13,482 nucleotides of DNA from an uncultured Robinsoniella sp. (lineage in GTDB: Bacteria; Bacillota; Clostridia; Lachnospirales; Lachnospiraceae), in assembly GCA_900540475.1 (NCBI GenBank), contig UQGG01000098.1, forward strand, positions 1 to 13,482, read 5' to 3'. The notes beneath the pieces are model-generated. The model ran no database searches, was not told where the DNA came from, and was given only the letters and a program-made list of their open reading frames with translations. The position numbers and the translations under genes are program-made. Shown piece by piece: positions 6,774-13,482 of the stretch (the stretch's first letter is position 1; each line of letters starts with the position of its first letter).

Positions 6774-8210
6774 ATGAAACATAATGCAGAAGTCTTAAAA
6801 ACAGATGTCCTGGACAAATATCCTTCTATGGATACCGAACATATCGACCATATGCTCAGGTCTGAATACCAGGACTTTCATAAAAAGATAGTGGTTCTGG
6901 ATGATGATCCCACCGGAATCCAGACGGTTCATAACGTATATGTCTATACTGACTGGGAAGAAGCTTCCATAAATGAGGCTTTTTCTGCAAAAGAAGATAT
7001 GTTTTTTCTGTTGACAAACTCCCGGAGTTTTTCCAGGGAGCAGACCATTCAGGTGCATACCCTGATCGCCCGCCGTCTGGCGGCAGCAGCTGTAAAAAAC
7101 AACCAGGGGTTTTTCCTGATTTCCCGTGGTGATTCCACACTGCGGGGACACTATCCCCTGGAGACAGCAATCCTCAGAGACACTCTGGAATCAGAGTCTG
7201 ACATGAAAATGGACGGAGAAATTATCTACCCCTTCTTCAAAGAGGGAGGACGGTATACCCTTAACAATATCCACTATGTGAAAGAAGGGGATTTCCTGAC
7301 TCCTGCTGGGAATACAGAATTTGCCAAAGACAAGACTTTTGGATATTCTTCATCGGATCTGAGGGACTACGTAGAAGAAAAAAGTGAAGGAAATTACAGC
7401 AGTGAAGACTGCATCACCATCTCTCTGGAAGAATTAAGAGGACGAAAGCTGGACATCATTACCGAAAAACTGTTATCCGCCTCGGGTTTTGCAAAGATTA
7501 TTGTAAATGCCATTGACTACACAGACGTAAAAATATTCTGTATCTGCCTGATTCGCGCCATCAGACAAGGCAAAAACTTCCTTGCAAGAAGTGCGGCTGC
7601 TCTGCCTAAAGTCCTGGGACAGATCACGGATGTTCCGCTGCTCACCCAGAAAGATCTGGTAGCGGACAGTGAAGATAAAGGCGGAATCGTGATCATCGGG
7701 TCTCACGTTAAAAAAACAACAGATCAGTTAAACGCTCTGCTGGAGTCCAAAAAAGACCTGACTTTCCTGGAGTTCAATGTTAATGCCTATTTCCTGGAAG
7801 GTGGATTAAAAGCCGAGGTACAGCGTATCCTGGAACGTGCAGAAGCACTGATCCGCTCCAATAAAACAGTGATTATCTACACCAGCCGGCAGCTTCTGGT
7901 ACCCGACACCGCAGACAAAGATGAAATTCTGATGGCTTCTGTCCACATCTCCGATGCCCTCACCAGTATTATATCCCTGCTCACTGTAAAACCCCGTTTT
8001 ATCATTGCCAAGGGTGGTATTACATCCAGCGATGTGGGAACAAAAGGCCTGCAGGTAAAAAAGGCGCTGGTATTGGGACAGGTGAAAAAAGGAATCCCGG
8101 TATGGCTCACCGGAGCAGAAAGTAAATTTCCCGATACGCCATATATTATCTTCCCCGGAAATGTGGGCGAAGTAAATACCTTACGTGAAATCGTAGAAGA
8201 ATTATGTTAA
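6774..8210 (+). CDS. Four-carbon acid sugar kinase family protein (DUF1537)
   Basis: This 478-residue protein is a DUF1537 kinase. Characterised members transfer phosphate from ATP to threonate, erythronate or 3-oxo acids of sugars in acid-sugar breakdown. The N-terminal substrate domain shows VVLDDDPTGIQTVHNVYVYT (40-59) and SRGDSTLRGHYPLET (117-131), both hallmark motifs. The C-terminal nucleotide-binding domain shows GSHVKKTTDQLN (309-320), IIAKGGITSSDVG (410-422) and FPGNVGE (460-466). All motifs look intact. AAGGAGG (6760-6766) lies 7 nt before the ATG. Its usual partners in described operons, a PdxA2-type dehydrogenase, a class II aldolase/decarboxylase or an OtnI-type isomerase, are not present. 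The partners here are a BKACE and a racemase-superfamily enzyme. The exact substrate cannot be read from the sequence. Confidence 0.93.
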   Translation: MKHNAEVLKTDVLDKYPSMDTEHIDHMLRSEYQDFHKKIVVLDDDPTGIQTVHNVYVYTDWEEASINEAFSAKEDMFFLLTNSRSFSREQTIQVHTLIARRLAAAAVKNNQGFFLISRGDSTLRGHYPLETAILRDTLESESDMKMDGEIIYPFFKEGGRYTLNNIHYVKEGDFLTPAGNTEFAKDKTFGYSSSDLRDYVEEKSEGNYSSEDCITISLEELRGRKLDIITEKLLSASGFAKIIVNAIDYTDVKIFCICLIRAIRQGKNFLARSAAALPKVLGQITDVPLLTQKDLVADSEDKGGIVIIGSHVKKTTDQLNALLESKKDLTFLEFNVNAYFLEGGLKAEVQRILERAEALIRSNKTVIIYTSRQLLVPDTADKDEILMASVHISDALTSIISLLTVKPRFIIAKGGITSSDVGTKGLQVKKALVLGQVKKGIPVWLTGAESKFPDTPYIIFPGNVGEVNTLREIVEELC

Positions 8211-8248
8211 AAAGATTAAATTGTGAAAATCCAGAAAGGGAAGAACGC

Positions 8249-9046
8249 ATGAAAAAAATTATAATCTCACTGGCTCCAGTGGCAGCCTCTACCGCCATTG
8301 ACGCAGATGCACTGGCTCTGGATGTGCAAAAATCAGTAGCTGCAGGTGCAGCAATGTGCCACCTCCACTGCCGCCGCCCGGATGGCTCCCTCACCGCAGA
8401 TACCGGCTTTATGGTAGAATGCTTTGAAAAAATCCTGGCTAAAACAGATGTGCTGGTACAGGCGTCTACCGGAGGTGTCTCCGATCTTTCCATTGAAGAA
8501 CGCTGTACGCCCCTGGATTATCCGAAGGTAGAATCTGCATCCTTAAACGGCGGTTCCACCAACCTTGGGGAAGCCGTTTACCGCAACTCATTTGAAGATA
8601 TCCGCTACTGCGCAAAAGCCGTATACGAAAAGAAAACCATACCGGAGATTGAAGTATTTGATATCGGTATGATTCATAATATTGAAATGACCGCAAAAGA
8701 ATACCCCTTCCGTGACCCTATCATCTACAACCTGGTATTCGGGCACAAAGGCGGTATGCAGCCCACAGTAGAAAGCCTTGCAGCCTTCCGTTCCTTTGTT
8801 CCTGCCGATGCAAAATGGGGCGTAACCCATTTTGGACGTGACAACTGGCACTTCCTGGCTGCAGCAATTGCAATGGGCGCCAGTATTGTTCGGATCGGAT
8901 TTGAAGACAGTGCCTTCCTGGCACAGGACAAGTCCGCGTCTATGAACTTTGAACTAGTGGAACGGCTGGCACATCTGATCCGGGCGATTGGATTTGAAAC
9001 AGCCACACCGGATGAGGCACGGGAGATTATGCATACCCTGAAATAG
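8249..9046 (+). CDS. Beta-keto acid cleavage enzyme (BKACE, DUF849 family)
   Basis: This 265-residue TIM-barrel enzyme should cleave a beta-keto acid with acetyl-CoA, giving acetoacetate and a new acyl-CoA, as in the 3-keto-5-aminohexanoate cleavage enzyme. Family features are the zinc-binding H38 and H40 in MCHLHCRRPDG, QASTGGVSDLSIEERC (71-86), VESASLNGGSTNLGE (94-108), EVFDIGMI (135-142), VFGHKGGMQPT (163-173) and VRIGFEDSAF (214-223) with the third expected zinc ligand E219. An upstream in-frame ATG at 8204 would overlap the kinase gene and add 15 residues of unusual composition. The ATG at 8249 is preferred because AAAGGG (8235-8240) lies 8 nt before it and MKKIIISLAPV is the expected first strand. 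It is the last gene of the operon. Its acyl substrate differs between subfamilies and is unknown here. Confidence 0.93.
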   Translation: MKKIIISLAPVAASTAIDADALALDVQKSVAAGAAMCHLHCRRPDGSLTADTGFMVECFEKILAKTDVLVQASTGGVSDLSIEERCTPLDYPKVESASLNGGSTNLGEAVYRNSFEDIRYCAKAVYEKKTIPEIEVFDIGMIHNIEMTAKEYPFRDPIIYNLVFGHKGGMQPTVESLAAFRSFVPADAKWGVTHFGRDNWHFLAAAIAMGASIVRIGFEDSAFLAQDKSASMNFELVERLAHLIRAIGFETATPDEAREIMHTLK

Positions 9047-9047
9047 T

Positions 9048-10196
9048 CTATTTTACTCCTCTGCTGCCAATCACTCCAGCCAGCAGAGAAGTAATCGGTA
9101 CCGCAAGTATCACCGCGATGCTCCCCGTAAGTCCCTGTGCCAGTTCAATGGCAATGTAATCGGAGCTTAGCAGCTGATCCATGTGAATTCCATAGGCTTT
9201 TAACAGGAGCAGCGTGGTGATTGCCGTACCGGTAAATGCCAGTACCAGTGTTTCACACATGGTACCGATCATATCTTTTCCGATCTTTAAACCAGTTCTG
9301 TAGATTTCTCCGGAACTCATCTTAAGGTTGGTCTCCTTCATCTCATATAGCGGTGCCGCCACAGACATGGTCATATCCATAATGGCTCCCAGAGATGAAA
9401 TTAGAGTGCCGGCAAACAAAATATCTCCCACCTTCATACCGGAGCTGTTGGAAACCAGAATCAATTCTTCCACTTCATCCAGCTTATATCCGTCTACCGC
9501 TAATATCCCTGCAAAAATGGCAAATACCAATGCTGCAATCAAGATTCCAACAATGGTAGAGAGGATTGCTGTCCAGGTCTTTGCCGAAAATCCGTTCAGC
9601 AGTATCATGGACACCGCAGATGCTGTGACCGCCATGAGCACGGTTGCCAGTACCGGGTTCCAGCCGCTGTAAATTGCCGGAATGAGAAAACCAATCAGTA
9701 ACAGGAACACATAGAGCAGCCCAATTACGCTTTTGATGCCCTTACTCCTGCCAACCAGCGCCATCAGCAGGATAAAAATCACTGCAATTGCCGCAATCCC
9801 TTTGGTTCTGTCATAATTAAAAATAGAATAGTAAGGCGCAACCCCCTCTGGCATATCCGCCTTGACCAAAACTGCCTGCCCCGGCTTTACATAGATATTG
9901 TGGGTGGTGGAGAGTATATTGTCAAATTCCAGTTCTTCCCCTTTCTGCCTGCCTTCTTTTATATAGACCTTCACCCTCTGAGTACCAAGGGTACGGGGAT
10001 CATTGCCGTCTGCTCTCTCTAATTCCTCAGACAGAACTTCCGTCACTTTTCCCTTCACATACTGAATCGTGCTGGAATCCGCAAACTCATAAGACATGTC
10101 CGTTCTATTATAAAAAATAATTGTTGCCGCAATGGTCAATAGAAATACCGCTAAAAATGCCAGCCATCTTTTATCCATCAGATATTTTTTTAACAT
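9048..10196 (-). CDS. YibE/F family multi-pass membrane protein
   Basis: This 382-residue protein resembles the YibE/F family of integral membrane proteins, whose role is not firmly established. One N-terminal membrane segment (about 11-28) precedes an extracytoplasmic beta-rich domain (about 35-128) containing QYVKGKVTEVL, QRVKVYIKEG and VKPGQAVLVKAD. About seven further hydrophobic segments follow (near 132-148, 153-174, 180-200, 208-234, 255-275, 308-333 and 347-375). Segments GAIMDMTMSVAAPLYEM (270-286) and LKIGKDMIGTMCETLVLAF (303-321) are the conserved family core. The ATG at 10196 has AGGAG (10204-10208 complement) 7 nt upstream. A TTG at 10217 would add 7 residues but lies inside the terminator stem, so it is rejected. 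The gene runs towards the catabolic operon and their stop codons are 1 nt apart. It shows no functional tie to that operon. Confidence 0.9.
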   Translation of the reverse strand: MLKKYLMDKRWLAFLAVFLLTIAATIIFYNRTDMSYEFADSSTIQYVKGKVTEVLSEELERADGNDPRTLGTQRVKVYIKEGRQKGEELEFDNILSTTHNIYVKPGQAVLVKADMPEGVAPYYSIFNYDRTKGIAAIAVIFILLMALVGRSKGIKSVIGLLYVFLLLIGFLIPAIYSGWNPVLATVLMAVTASAVSMILLNGFSAKTWTAILSTIVGILIAALVFAIFAGILAVDGYKLDEVEELILVSNSSGMKVGDILFAGTLISSLGAIMDMTMSVAAPLYEMKETNLKMSSGEIYRTGLKIGKDMIGTMCETLVLAFTGTAITTLLLLKAYGIHMDQLLSSDYIAIELAQGLTGSIAVILAVPITSLLAGVIGSRGVK

Positions 10197-10215
10197 CTGT
10201 AATCTCCTGTTCCGC

Positions 10216-10247
10216 AAAAACAGAGCTATCTCAGTAGCCCTGTTTTT
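10216..10247 (-). terminator. Strong hairpin terminator, possibly bidirectional
   Basis: The arms AAAAACAGAGCTA (10216-10228) and TAGCCCTGTTTTT (10235-10247) form a 13-bp stem with one G-U pair and a 6-nt loop. A T-run closes the stem on either strand, so it can terminate in both directions. Its main job should be to end transcription of the large phosphoesterase gene. It finishes only 19 nt before the ATG of the YibE/F gene, so that gene either depends on read-through or has a promoter upstream of the hairpin, making the hairpin part of its leader. Confidence 0.75.
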
Positions 10248-10310
10248 TAGTTATCCATTGTTTTTTAGTTATTCACTGTTTTTTGTTATCTACTTTTTTT
10301 AGTTATTTAC
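10241..10310. repeat. Four tandem 17-18-bp T-rich repeats
   Basis: Read on the plus strand, the units are TGTTTTTTAGTTATCCAT (10241-10258), TGTTTTTTAGTTATTCAC (10259-10276), TGTTTTTTGTTATCTAC (10277-10293) and TTTTTTTAGTTATTTAC (10294-10310), followed by a partial unit TTTTTCTTAG. In the sense of the phosphoesterase mRNA each unit reads roughly GTNNATAACTAAAAAACA and carries TAA stops. The stop codon of that gene (10307-10309) lies in the last unit. The array runs straight into the T-rich arm of the terminator. It looks like local duplication by slippage or unequal exchange. Confidence 0.75.
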
Positions 10311-13300
10311 TTTTTCTTAGACTTTATAGTAATGCTGCATACCGCTTTTTTGCCGCTTCCATCTTTAGCTGTACAGGTAATTTTAACTGTACCGGTCTTT
10401 TTCGCTGTAACAACTCCCTTAGGGCTGACCGTAGCGATCCTACGATCCGATGTTGTCCAGGTTACTTTCTTATTAGCTGCATTAACCGGTTTTACAACAG
10501 CACTCAGTTTCAATTTTCCTCCCTTTTTCATATTGGCTTTTTTATCCATGGAAATTTTGGAGGCTTTTATTTTCTTGTTTACTACCTTAACTCTTACGGA
10601 ATCTTTTTTACCATTTGCTGTCTTTACCTTAATTGTAACCGTTCCTTCTTTTTTGGCTGTAACCACGCCTTTGGAATTAACCGATGCTACTTTTTTATCG
10701 GAGGAACTCCAGGTAAGATTTTTATTGGTTGTGTTCTTTGGTGAAACAACTGCTTTTAACCAGGTATATTTCTTACCCTTTTGAATGGTAATCTTACTGT
10801 GGCTTAATTTTACTTTGGAAGCTTTGACAACTGCCGGCTTATCTGTTCCCTGTTGTACTGCTTTTACAATTACGGTTCTTTTCTGGGTTACCGTATTGCC
10901 TGCCTTGTCACTTACGCTATAAGTAAGTGTGTAAGTTCCGGGTTTTGCTGTATCTACCTCTCCGGTGCAGATCACCTTTGCAGTAAGGTCTCCGTCCCTG
11001 TCATCTTTTGCGCTGACTCCCTGCATTTTATCAAACTTACTTCCTGTTGTGATAACCGTACTTGACGGAATGGTTAATACCGGAGCTGTCTTATCCGGTA
11101 CTACCGGCTGTTCTTTTGCTTTAACGGTTACCTTTCGAACAGCTTCCCCTTTGTTTCCTGCCTTGTCGGTAACTGTATAAACCAGTTCTGCGGTGCCCGG
11201 ACGGGATGTATCTACCTGTCCCTGTACCTGAACAGCTGCCGTTATATCTCCATCCACATTATCGGACGCGCTTACGCCTGCCATAGGATCAAATACATCT
11301 CCTACCATAAGTACTGTGTTTTCCGGGAAGCTGATAACAGGTGCTATGGTATCGGCAGCCTCTTTTTCTGTGGTAACAGTCAAATCCAGGAAGTCAAAAT
11401 ATACATCGGAACTGTCGATACGTCCATTGTGGATTTCCACTGCTATGGTGTTGATGCCATCTTTTAATATGCTGAAATCTTCCAGTTGGAAAGTCCCTTT
11501 CAGCGGATCACTCTTGTTAGAACCGCCATAGGACATATTGCTTTCAAATCCGCCTTCCGGCTCATAATAGGAAACTGCTTTTTGGCCATTGATATATACA
11601 ATTGCCGCATCATCATACATCAGGCTTCCGGTGAGATCCACTACACTCTGTGCATCTGCAAGTTCAAACGTGGTGCGGAAGAAATACGTTGGGATATCAT
11701 CTTTTGTACCATCTATATACTGAGTTAAAAGGGTATTGGGAATGCATCCTCCGCCTAAGTCTGCAATCTGTCCTTTCTTAGCTCCAAAGCTTCCCTTTGC
11801 AGTAAGCCATGCAGAATCATCAAAGTCTGGAACGGTCCATGCCGTTCTGCTTTCCAGGTTCTCTGCCGGATCGGTGTTGTTATCCAGATAGTTCCATACG
11901 GTATCCTGGGTCGTAATAAGCGTTGTCTCTTCAATTGTGGCTTCTTTTACCGTTACGATTCTCTTTCTGACCGTTTCATTTCCTGCAGCATCGGATACTC
12001 GATATGTTAATTCATAGGTTCCAGGAGTCAGGATGTCCACACTGCCTTCTACCTTAACAGATGCTGTGATGTCACCATCTCTGTCATCCACTGCCGTAAT
12101 TCCATCCATGGGATCAAACGCTTCGCCGGTTCTCAGTTCGGTTGCCGCCGGTACATTTAACTCGGGAGCCGTCTTATCTTCCTCCAGTACGGTTATGGTG
12201 CGTACAATTTTAGCTTCATTTCCTGCGGCATCGGATACGGTATAAGTTAAGGTATACTGCCCTGCTTTGCTGGTATCTACACTGCCCTCTACTTTTATTT
12301 TGCCTGTAATGTCCCCGTCCTTATTGTCTGTTGCCGTTACCCCCGCTAGCGGGTCAAAGGCTTTGCCTATCATAACGGTATCATTATCCGGAGTGGTAAT
12401 TACGGGTGCAATATAATCAGCATTTGCATCCACATCTTTATAAATGGTGAAATCATCTACCAGACTCATGTCACTTGTGCGGTATGTGGTAAACTGCATG
12501 GAGGTATCCGTTACCTTAACATTGGTGATATTGGGAACACTTTCCTGGTTTTTCACAGCTGCAAACGGATAATCGTAATTCTGGATGCTGTAGAACTTAC
12601 TTCCGCTGGCTGAATTCGCTGTTAAATAGAGTACTTCGCCCTCGCCCGGATTAACCACCTGGGATTCTACATTGTCCGTTTTAACCGGATTTGTACCATT
12701 CATCATATAGGTTCTGGTATAAACATGGTCATGTCCCATAAGAACAGCATCAATGCCTAAATCAGAAAATACAGGAGGCAGCTCGTTCCTTCTCTGGATA
12801 ATATCAGAATCCTGGGTGTGGGACGCCGTACTGTAAACGGAATGATGGAAGGTCACCACTTTCCATTTGGCATCAGCTCCCTGTGCGGCTACCGTATCTT
12901 CCAAAAACTGTTTGTGTTTTGCAGTACTTTTATCATTGGAATTAATGGACATAAACAATACATCATCGTATTTGTACCAGTAATCTCCGCTGAATTCCCC
13001 TGCTGTAACCGTTGTCTGGTCTACATTGGGAATATTAAAATGCTCGCTGTATGCGTTGCTTTTGGTATCATGATTCCCTACATTAGTAGCAATGGGGAGG
13101 CTTTTCAGTTCTTCCGGTGCCAGATAGGACGTATACTGGCTTTCACTGTTATTTGTATTTACCTGATCCCCTGCAGAAATCAGAAAGCTGCTTTCCGGAA
13201 ACTGGGTCATTGCCTTATTCAGCGTATTTTCCCAGCCCTTTTGATCAGACGCCTGGGAACCAGCCCCGATCTGAGGATCTCCTGCCAGGAGAAAACTGAA

Positions 13301-13482
13301 ACCGCCGTCAAAATTTTCAGTGTCATAATCATAAAGCTCTGACCAGCTGCCATCATTGCCCACACGATATACGTACCGGGTATTTTCTTCCAGCCCGGTT
13401 ATCGCAGCCTTGTTGCTGTAATATCCGCTTTTATTTGCGGCTGGCGCCGGAACCCCCGCTGCCCTCCTAATCAGGAGGACAA
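10307..13482 (-). CDS. Large secreted metallophosphoesterase with Ig-like (DUF5011) and Big_2 domains, 5'-partial
   Basis: The frame is open to the window edge, so the N-terminus, with any signal peptide, is missing; 1,057 residues are visible. Numbering from the GTG codon at 13363, which is probably internal, the residues just before it (YYSNKAAITGLEENTRYVYR) resemble the end of a purple-acid-phosphatase-type N-terminal Fn3 domain. The calcineurin-like phosphoesterase domain (about 20-260) shows metal motifs GDPQ (D29, Q31), AGDQ (D66), GNHD (N97-H98), FHH (H174) and GHDH (H211, H213). DUF5011 repeats lie at about 316-393, 396-473, 671-747 and 756-834, each with a DNxDGDIT-type motif and YTVSDAAGN. 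An insert at 478-665 looks like a jelly-roll beta-sandwich. Two Big_2 domains (846-926, 933-1014) end in KSKKK. No LPXTG or SLH anchor is seen. It should be extracellular and hydrolyse a phosphate ester of unknown identity. Confidence 0.92.
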   Translation of the reverse strand, partial: VLLIRRAAGVPAPAANKSGYYSNKAAITGLEENTRYVYRVGNDGSWSELYDYDTENFDGGFSFLLAGDPQIGAGSQASDQKGWENTLNKAMTQFPESSFLISAGDQVNTNNSESQYTSYLAPEELKSLPIATNVGNHDTKSNAYSEHFNIPNVDQTTVTAGEFSGDYWYKYDDVLFMSINSNDKSTAKHKQFLEDTVAAQGADAKWKVVTFHHSVYSTASHTQDSDIIQRRNELPPVFSDLGIDAVLMGHDHVYTRTYMMNGTNPVKTDNVESQVVNPGEGEVLYLTANSASGSKFYSIQNYDYPFAAVKNQESVPNITNVKVTDTSMQFTTYRTSDMSLVDDFTIYKDVDANADYIAPVITTPDNDTVMIGKAFDPLAGVTATDNKDGDITGKIKVEGSVDTSKAGQYTLTYTVSDAAGNEAKIVRTITVLEEDKTAPELNVPAATELRTGEAFDPMDGITAVDDRDGDITASVKVEGSVDILTPGTYELTYRVSDAAGNETVRKRIVTVKEATIEETTLITTQDTVWNYLDNNTDPAENLESRTAWTVPDFDDSAWLTAKGSFGAKKGQIADLGGGCIPNTLLTQYIDGTKDDIPTYFFRTTFELADAQSVVDLTGSLMYDDAAIVYINGQKAVSYYEPEGGFESNMSYGGSNKSDPLKGTFQLEDFSILKDGINTIAVEIHNGRIDSSDVYFDFLDLTVTTEKEAADTIAPVISFPENTVLMVGDVFDPMAGVSASDNVDGDITAAVQVQGQVDTSRPGTAELVYTVTDKAGNKGEAVRKVTVKAKEQPVVPDKTAPVLTIPSSTVITTGSKFDKMQGVSAKDDRDGDLTAKVICTGEVDTAKPGTYTLTYSVSDKAGNTVTQKRTVIVKAVQQGTDKPAVVKASKVKLSHSKITIQKGKKYTWLKAVVSPKNTTNKNLTWSSSDKKVASVNSKGVVTAKKEGTVTIKVKTANGKKDSVRVKVVNKKIKASKISMDKKANMKKGGKLKLSAVVKPVNAANKKVTWTTSDRRIATVSPKGVVTAKKTGTVKITCTAKDGSGKKAVCSITIKSKKK
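10322..10828 (-). repeat. Two tandem Big_2-domain coding repeats
   Basis: The 3' end of the phosphoesterase gene encodes two similar lysine-rich Ig-like domains. Each has the order KGGKLKLSAVVKP, a WTTSDRRIATV-type core and SPKGVVTAKKTGTV. The copies lie at 10586-10828 and 10322-10567. Such domains usually space or bind at the cell surface. The lysine-rich tail could hold the protein to anionic wall polymers, which is inference. Confidence 0.8.
10862..12418 (-). repeat. Four DUF5011 Ig-like coding repeats in two pairs around an insert
   Basis: Repeat copies lie at 12185-12418, 11945-12178, 11123-11353 and 10862-11098. Each encodes TAPxL/I, a G-x-x-FDPMxG-type step, a DNxDGDIT motif, a VDTSKPGTY-type turn and YTVSDAAGN. 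The second and third copies are separated by 11369-11932, which encodes the jelly-roll-like insert with FDDSAWLTAKGSFG, YFFRTTFEL and INTIAVEIHNGR. The arrangement suggests domain duplication followed by, or built around, insertion of the sandwich domain. Confidence 0.8.

Noticed and set aside
8204..8248. Upstream ATG extension of the BKACE gene
   Set aside because: It overlaps the kinase gene, adds residues unlike the family N-terminus and has a poorer ribosome binding site than the ATG at 8249.
10283..10744. 150-residue-class plus-strand frames, hydrophobic and Phe-rich, opposite the Big_2 domains
   Set aside because: Phe/Leu richness is the expected antisense reading of lysine-rich codons (AAA/AAG). 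This does not indicate a membrane protein gene.
10862..12418. Regularly spaced similar segments suggesting a repeat array or CRISPR
   Set aside because: They are protein-coding repeats of about 230 bp with diverged DNA, not short identical repeats with unique spacers.
12818..13342. 174-residue plus-strand open frame opposite the phosphoesterase domain
   Set aside because: The minus-strand frame carries all phosphoesterase metal motifs. The plus-strand product has no recognisable domain and is a shadow frame.
13361..13363. GTG as the true start of the phosphoesterase gene
   Set aside because: The same frame continues upstream with residues that fit an Fn3-type domain, and no signal peptide follows the GTG. 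The gene is therefore 5'-partial.
13463..13478. 6-bp inverted repeat CCTCCT/AGGAGG with a 4-nt loop at the right edge
   Set aside because: It is short, lies inside the open frame and is cut off by the window edge, so no role can be argued. The last few residues encoded here look atypical, but a frameshift cannot be judged from so little sequence.

Overview
The window looks like chromosomal DNA of a gut-type anaerobe of the Clostridia, most likely Lachnospiraceae (inference). The reasons are strong AGGAGG ribosome binding sites, a YesM/YesN-type two-component pair, a BKACE (DUF849) plus DUF1537 sugar-acid module, and a large secreted protein ending in lysine-rich Big_2 domains of the kind common in that family. 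I see no tRNA, rRNA, CRISPR array, insertion sequence or phage gene.

Layout. Positions 1-179 hold no convincing gene, but carry a perfect 10-bp hairpin and a short region open on both strands that may be a dispersed repeat. Positions 180-3030 (minus strand) encode a membrane sensor histidine kinase followed, with a 23-nt overlap, by its AraC-type response regulator. Positions 3031-3270 form a divergent control region with overlapping candidate promoters, an imperfect 21-bp palindrome and a perfect 9-bp stem hairpin.

Positions 3271-9046 (plus strand) are one compact operon. Its genes are a two-cysteine Asp/Glu racemase-superfamily enzyme, a GH127 (DUF1680) glycosidase-like protein, a GntR/FCD repressor, a DUF1537 acid-sugar kinase and a BKACE beta-keto acid cleavage enzyme. 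Gaps between genes are 20-45 nt. Together they suggest a pathway that takes in a glycoside or sugar acid, phosphorylates or isomerises an acid intermediate and ends with an acetyl-CoA-dependent cleavage, under local GntR control. No transporter or dehydrogenase is in the window, so the substrate cannot be named. The glycosidase-like protein keeps the Glu/Cys zinc site of GH127 but has Gln where I expect the general acid/base Glu. This operon is the best candidate here for an undescribed pathway.

Positions 9048-10196 (minus strand) encode a YibE/F membrane protein that converges on the operon with a 1-nt gap. Positions 10216-10310 hold a strong hairpin terminator and about four tandem T-rich repeats. 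Positions 10307-13482 (minus strand) hold most of a very large extracellular metallophosphoesterase with four DUF5011 Ig-like repeats, a beta-sandwich-like insert and two Big_2 domains. Its 5' end lies outside the window.
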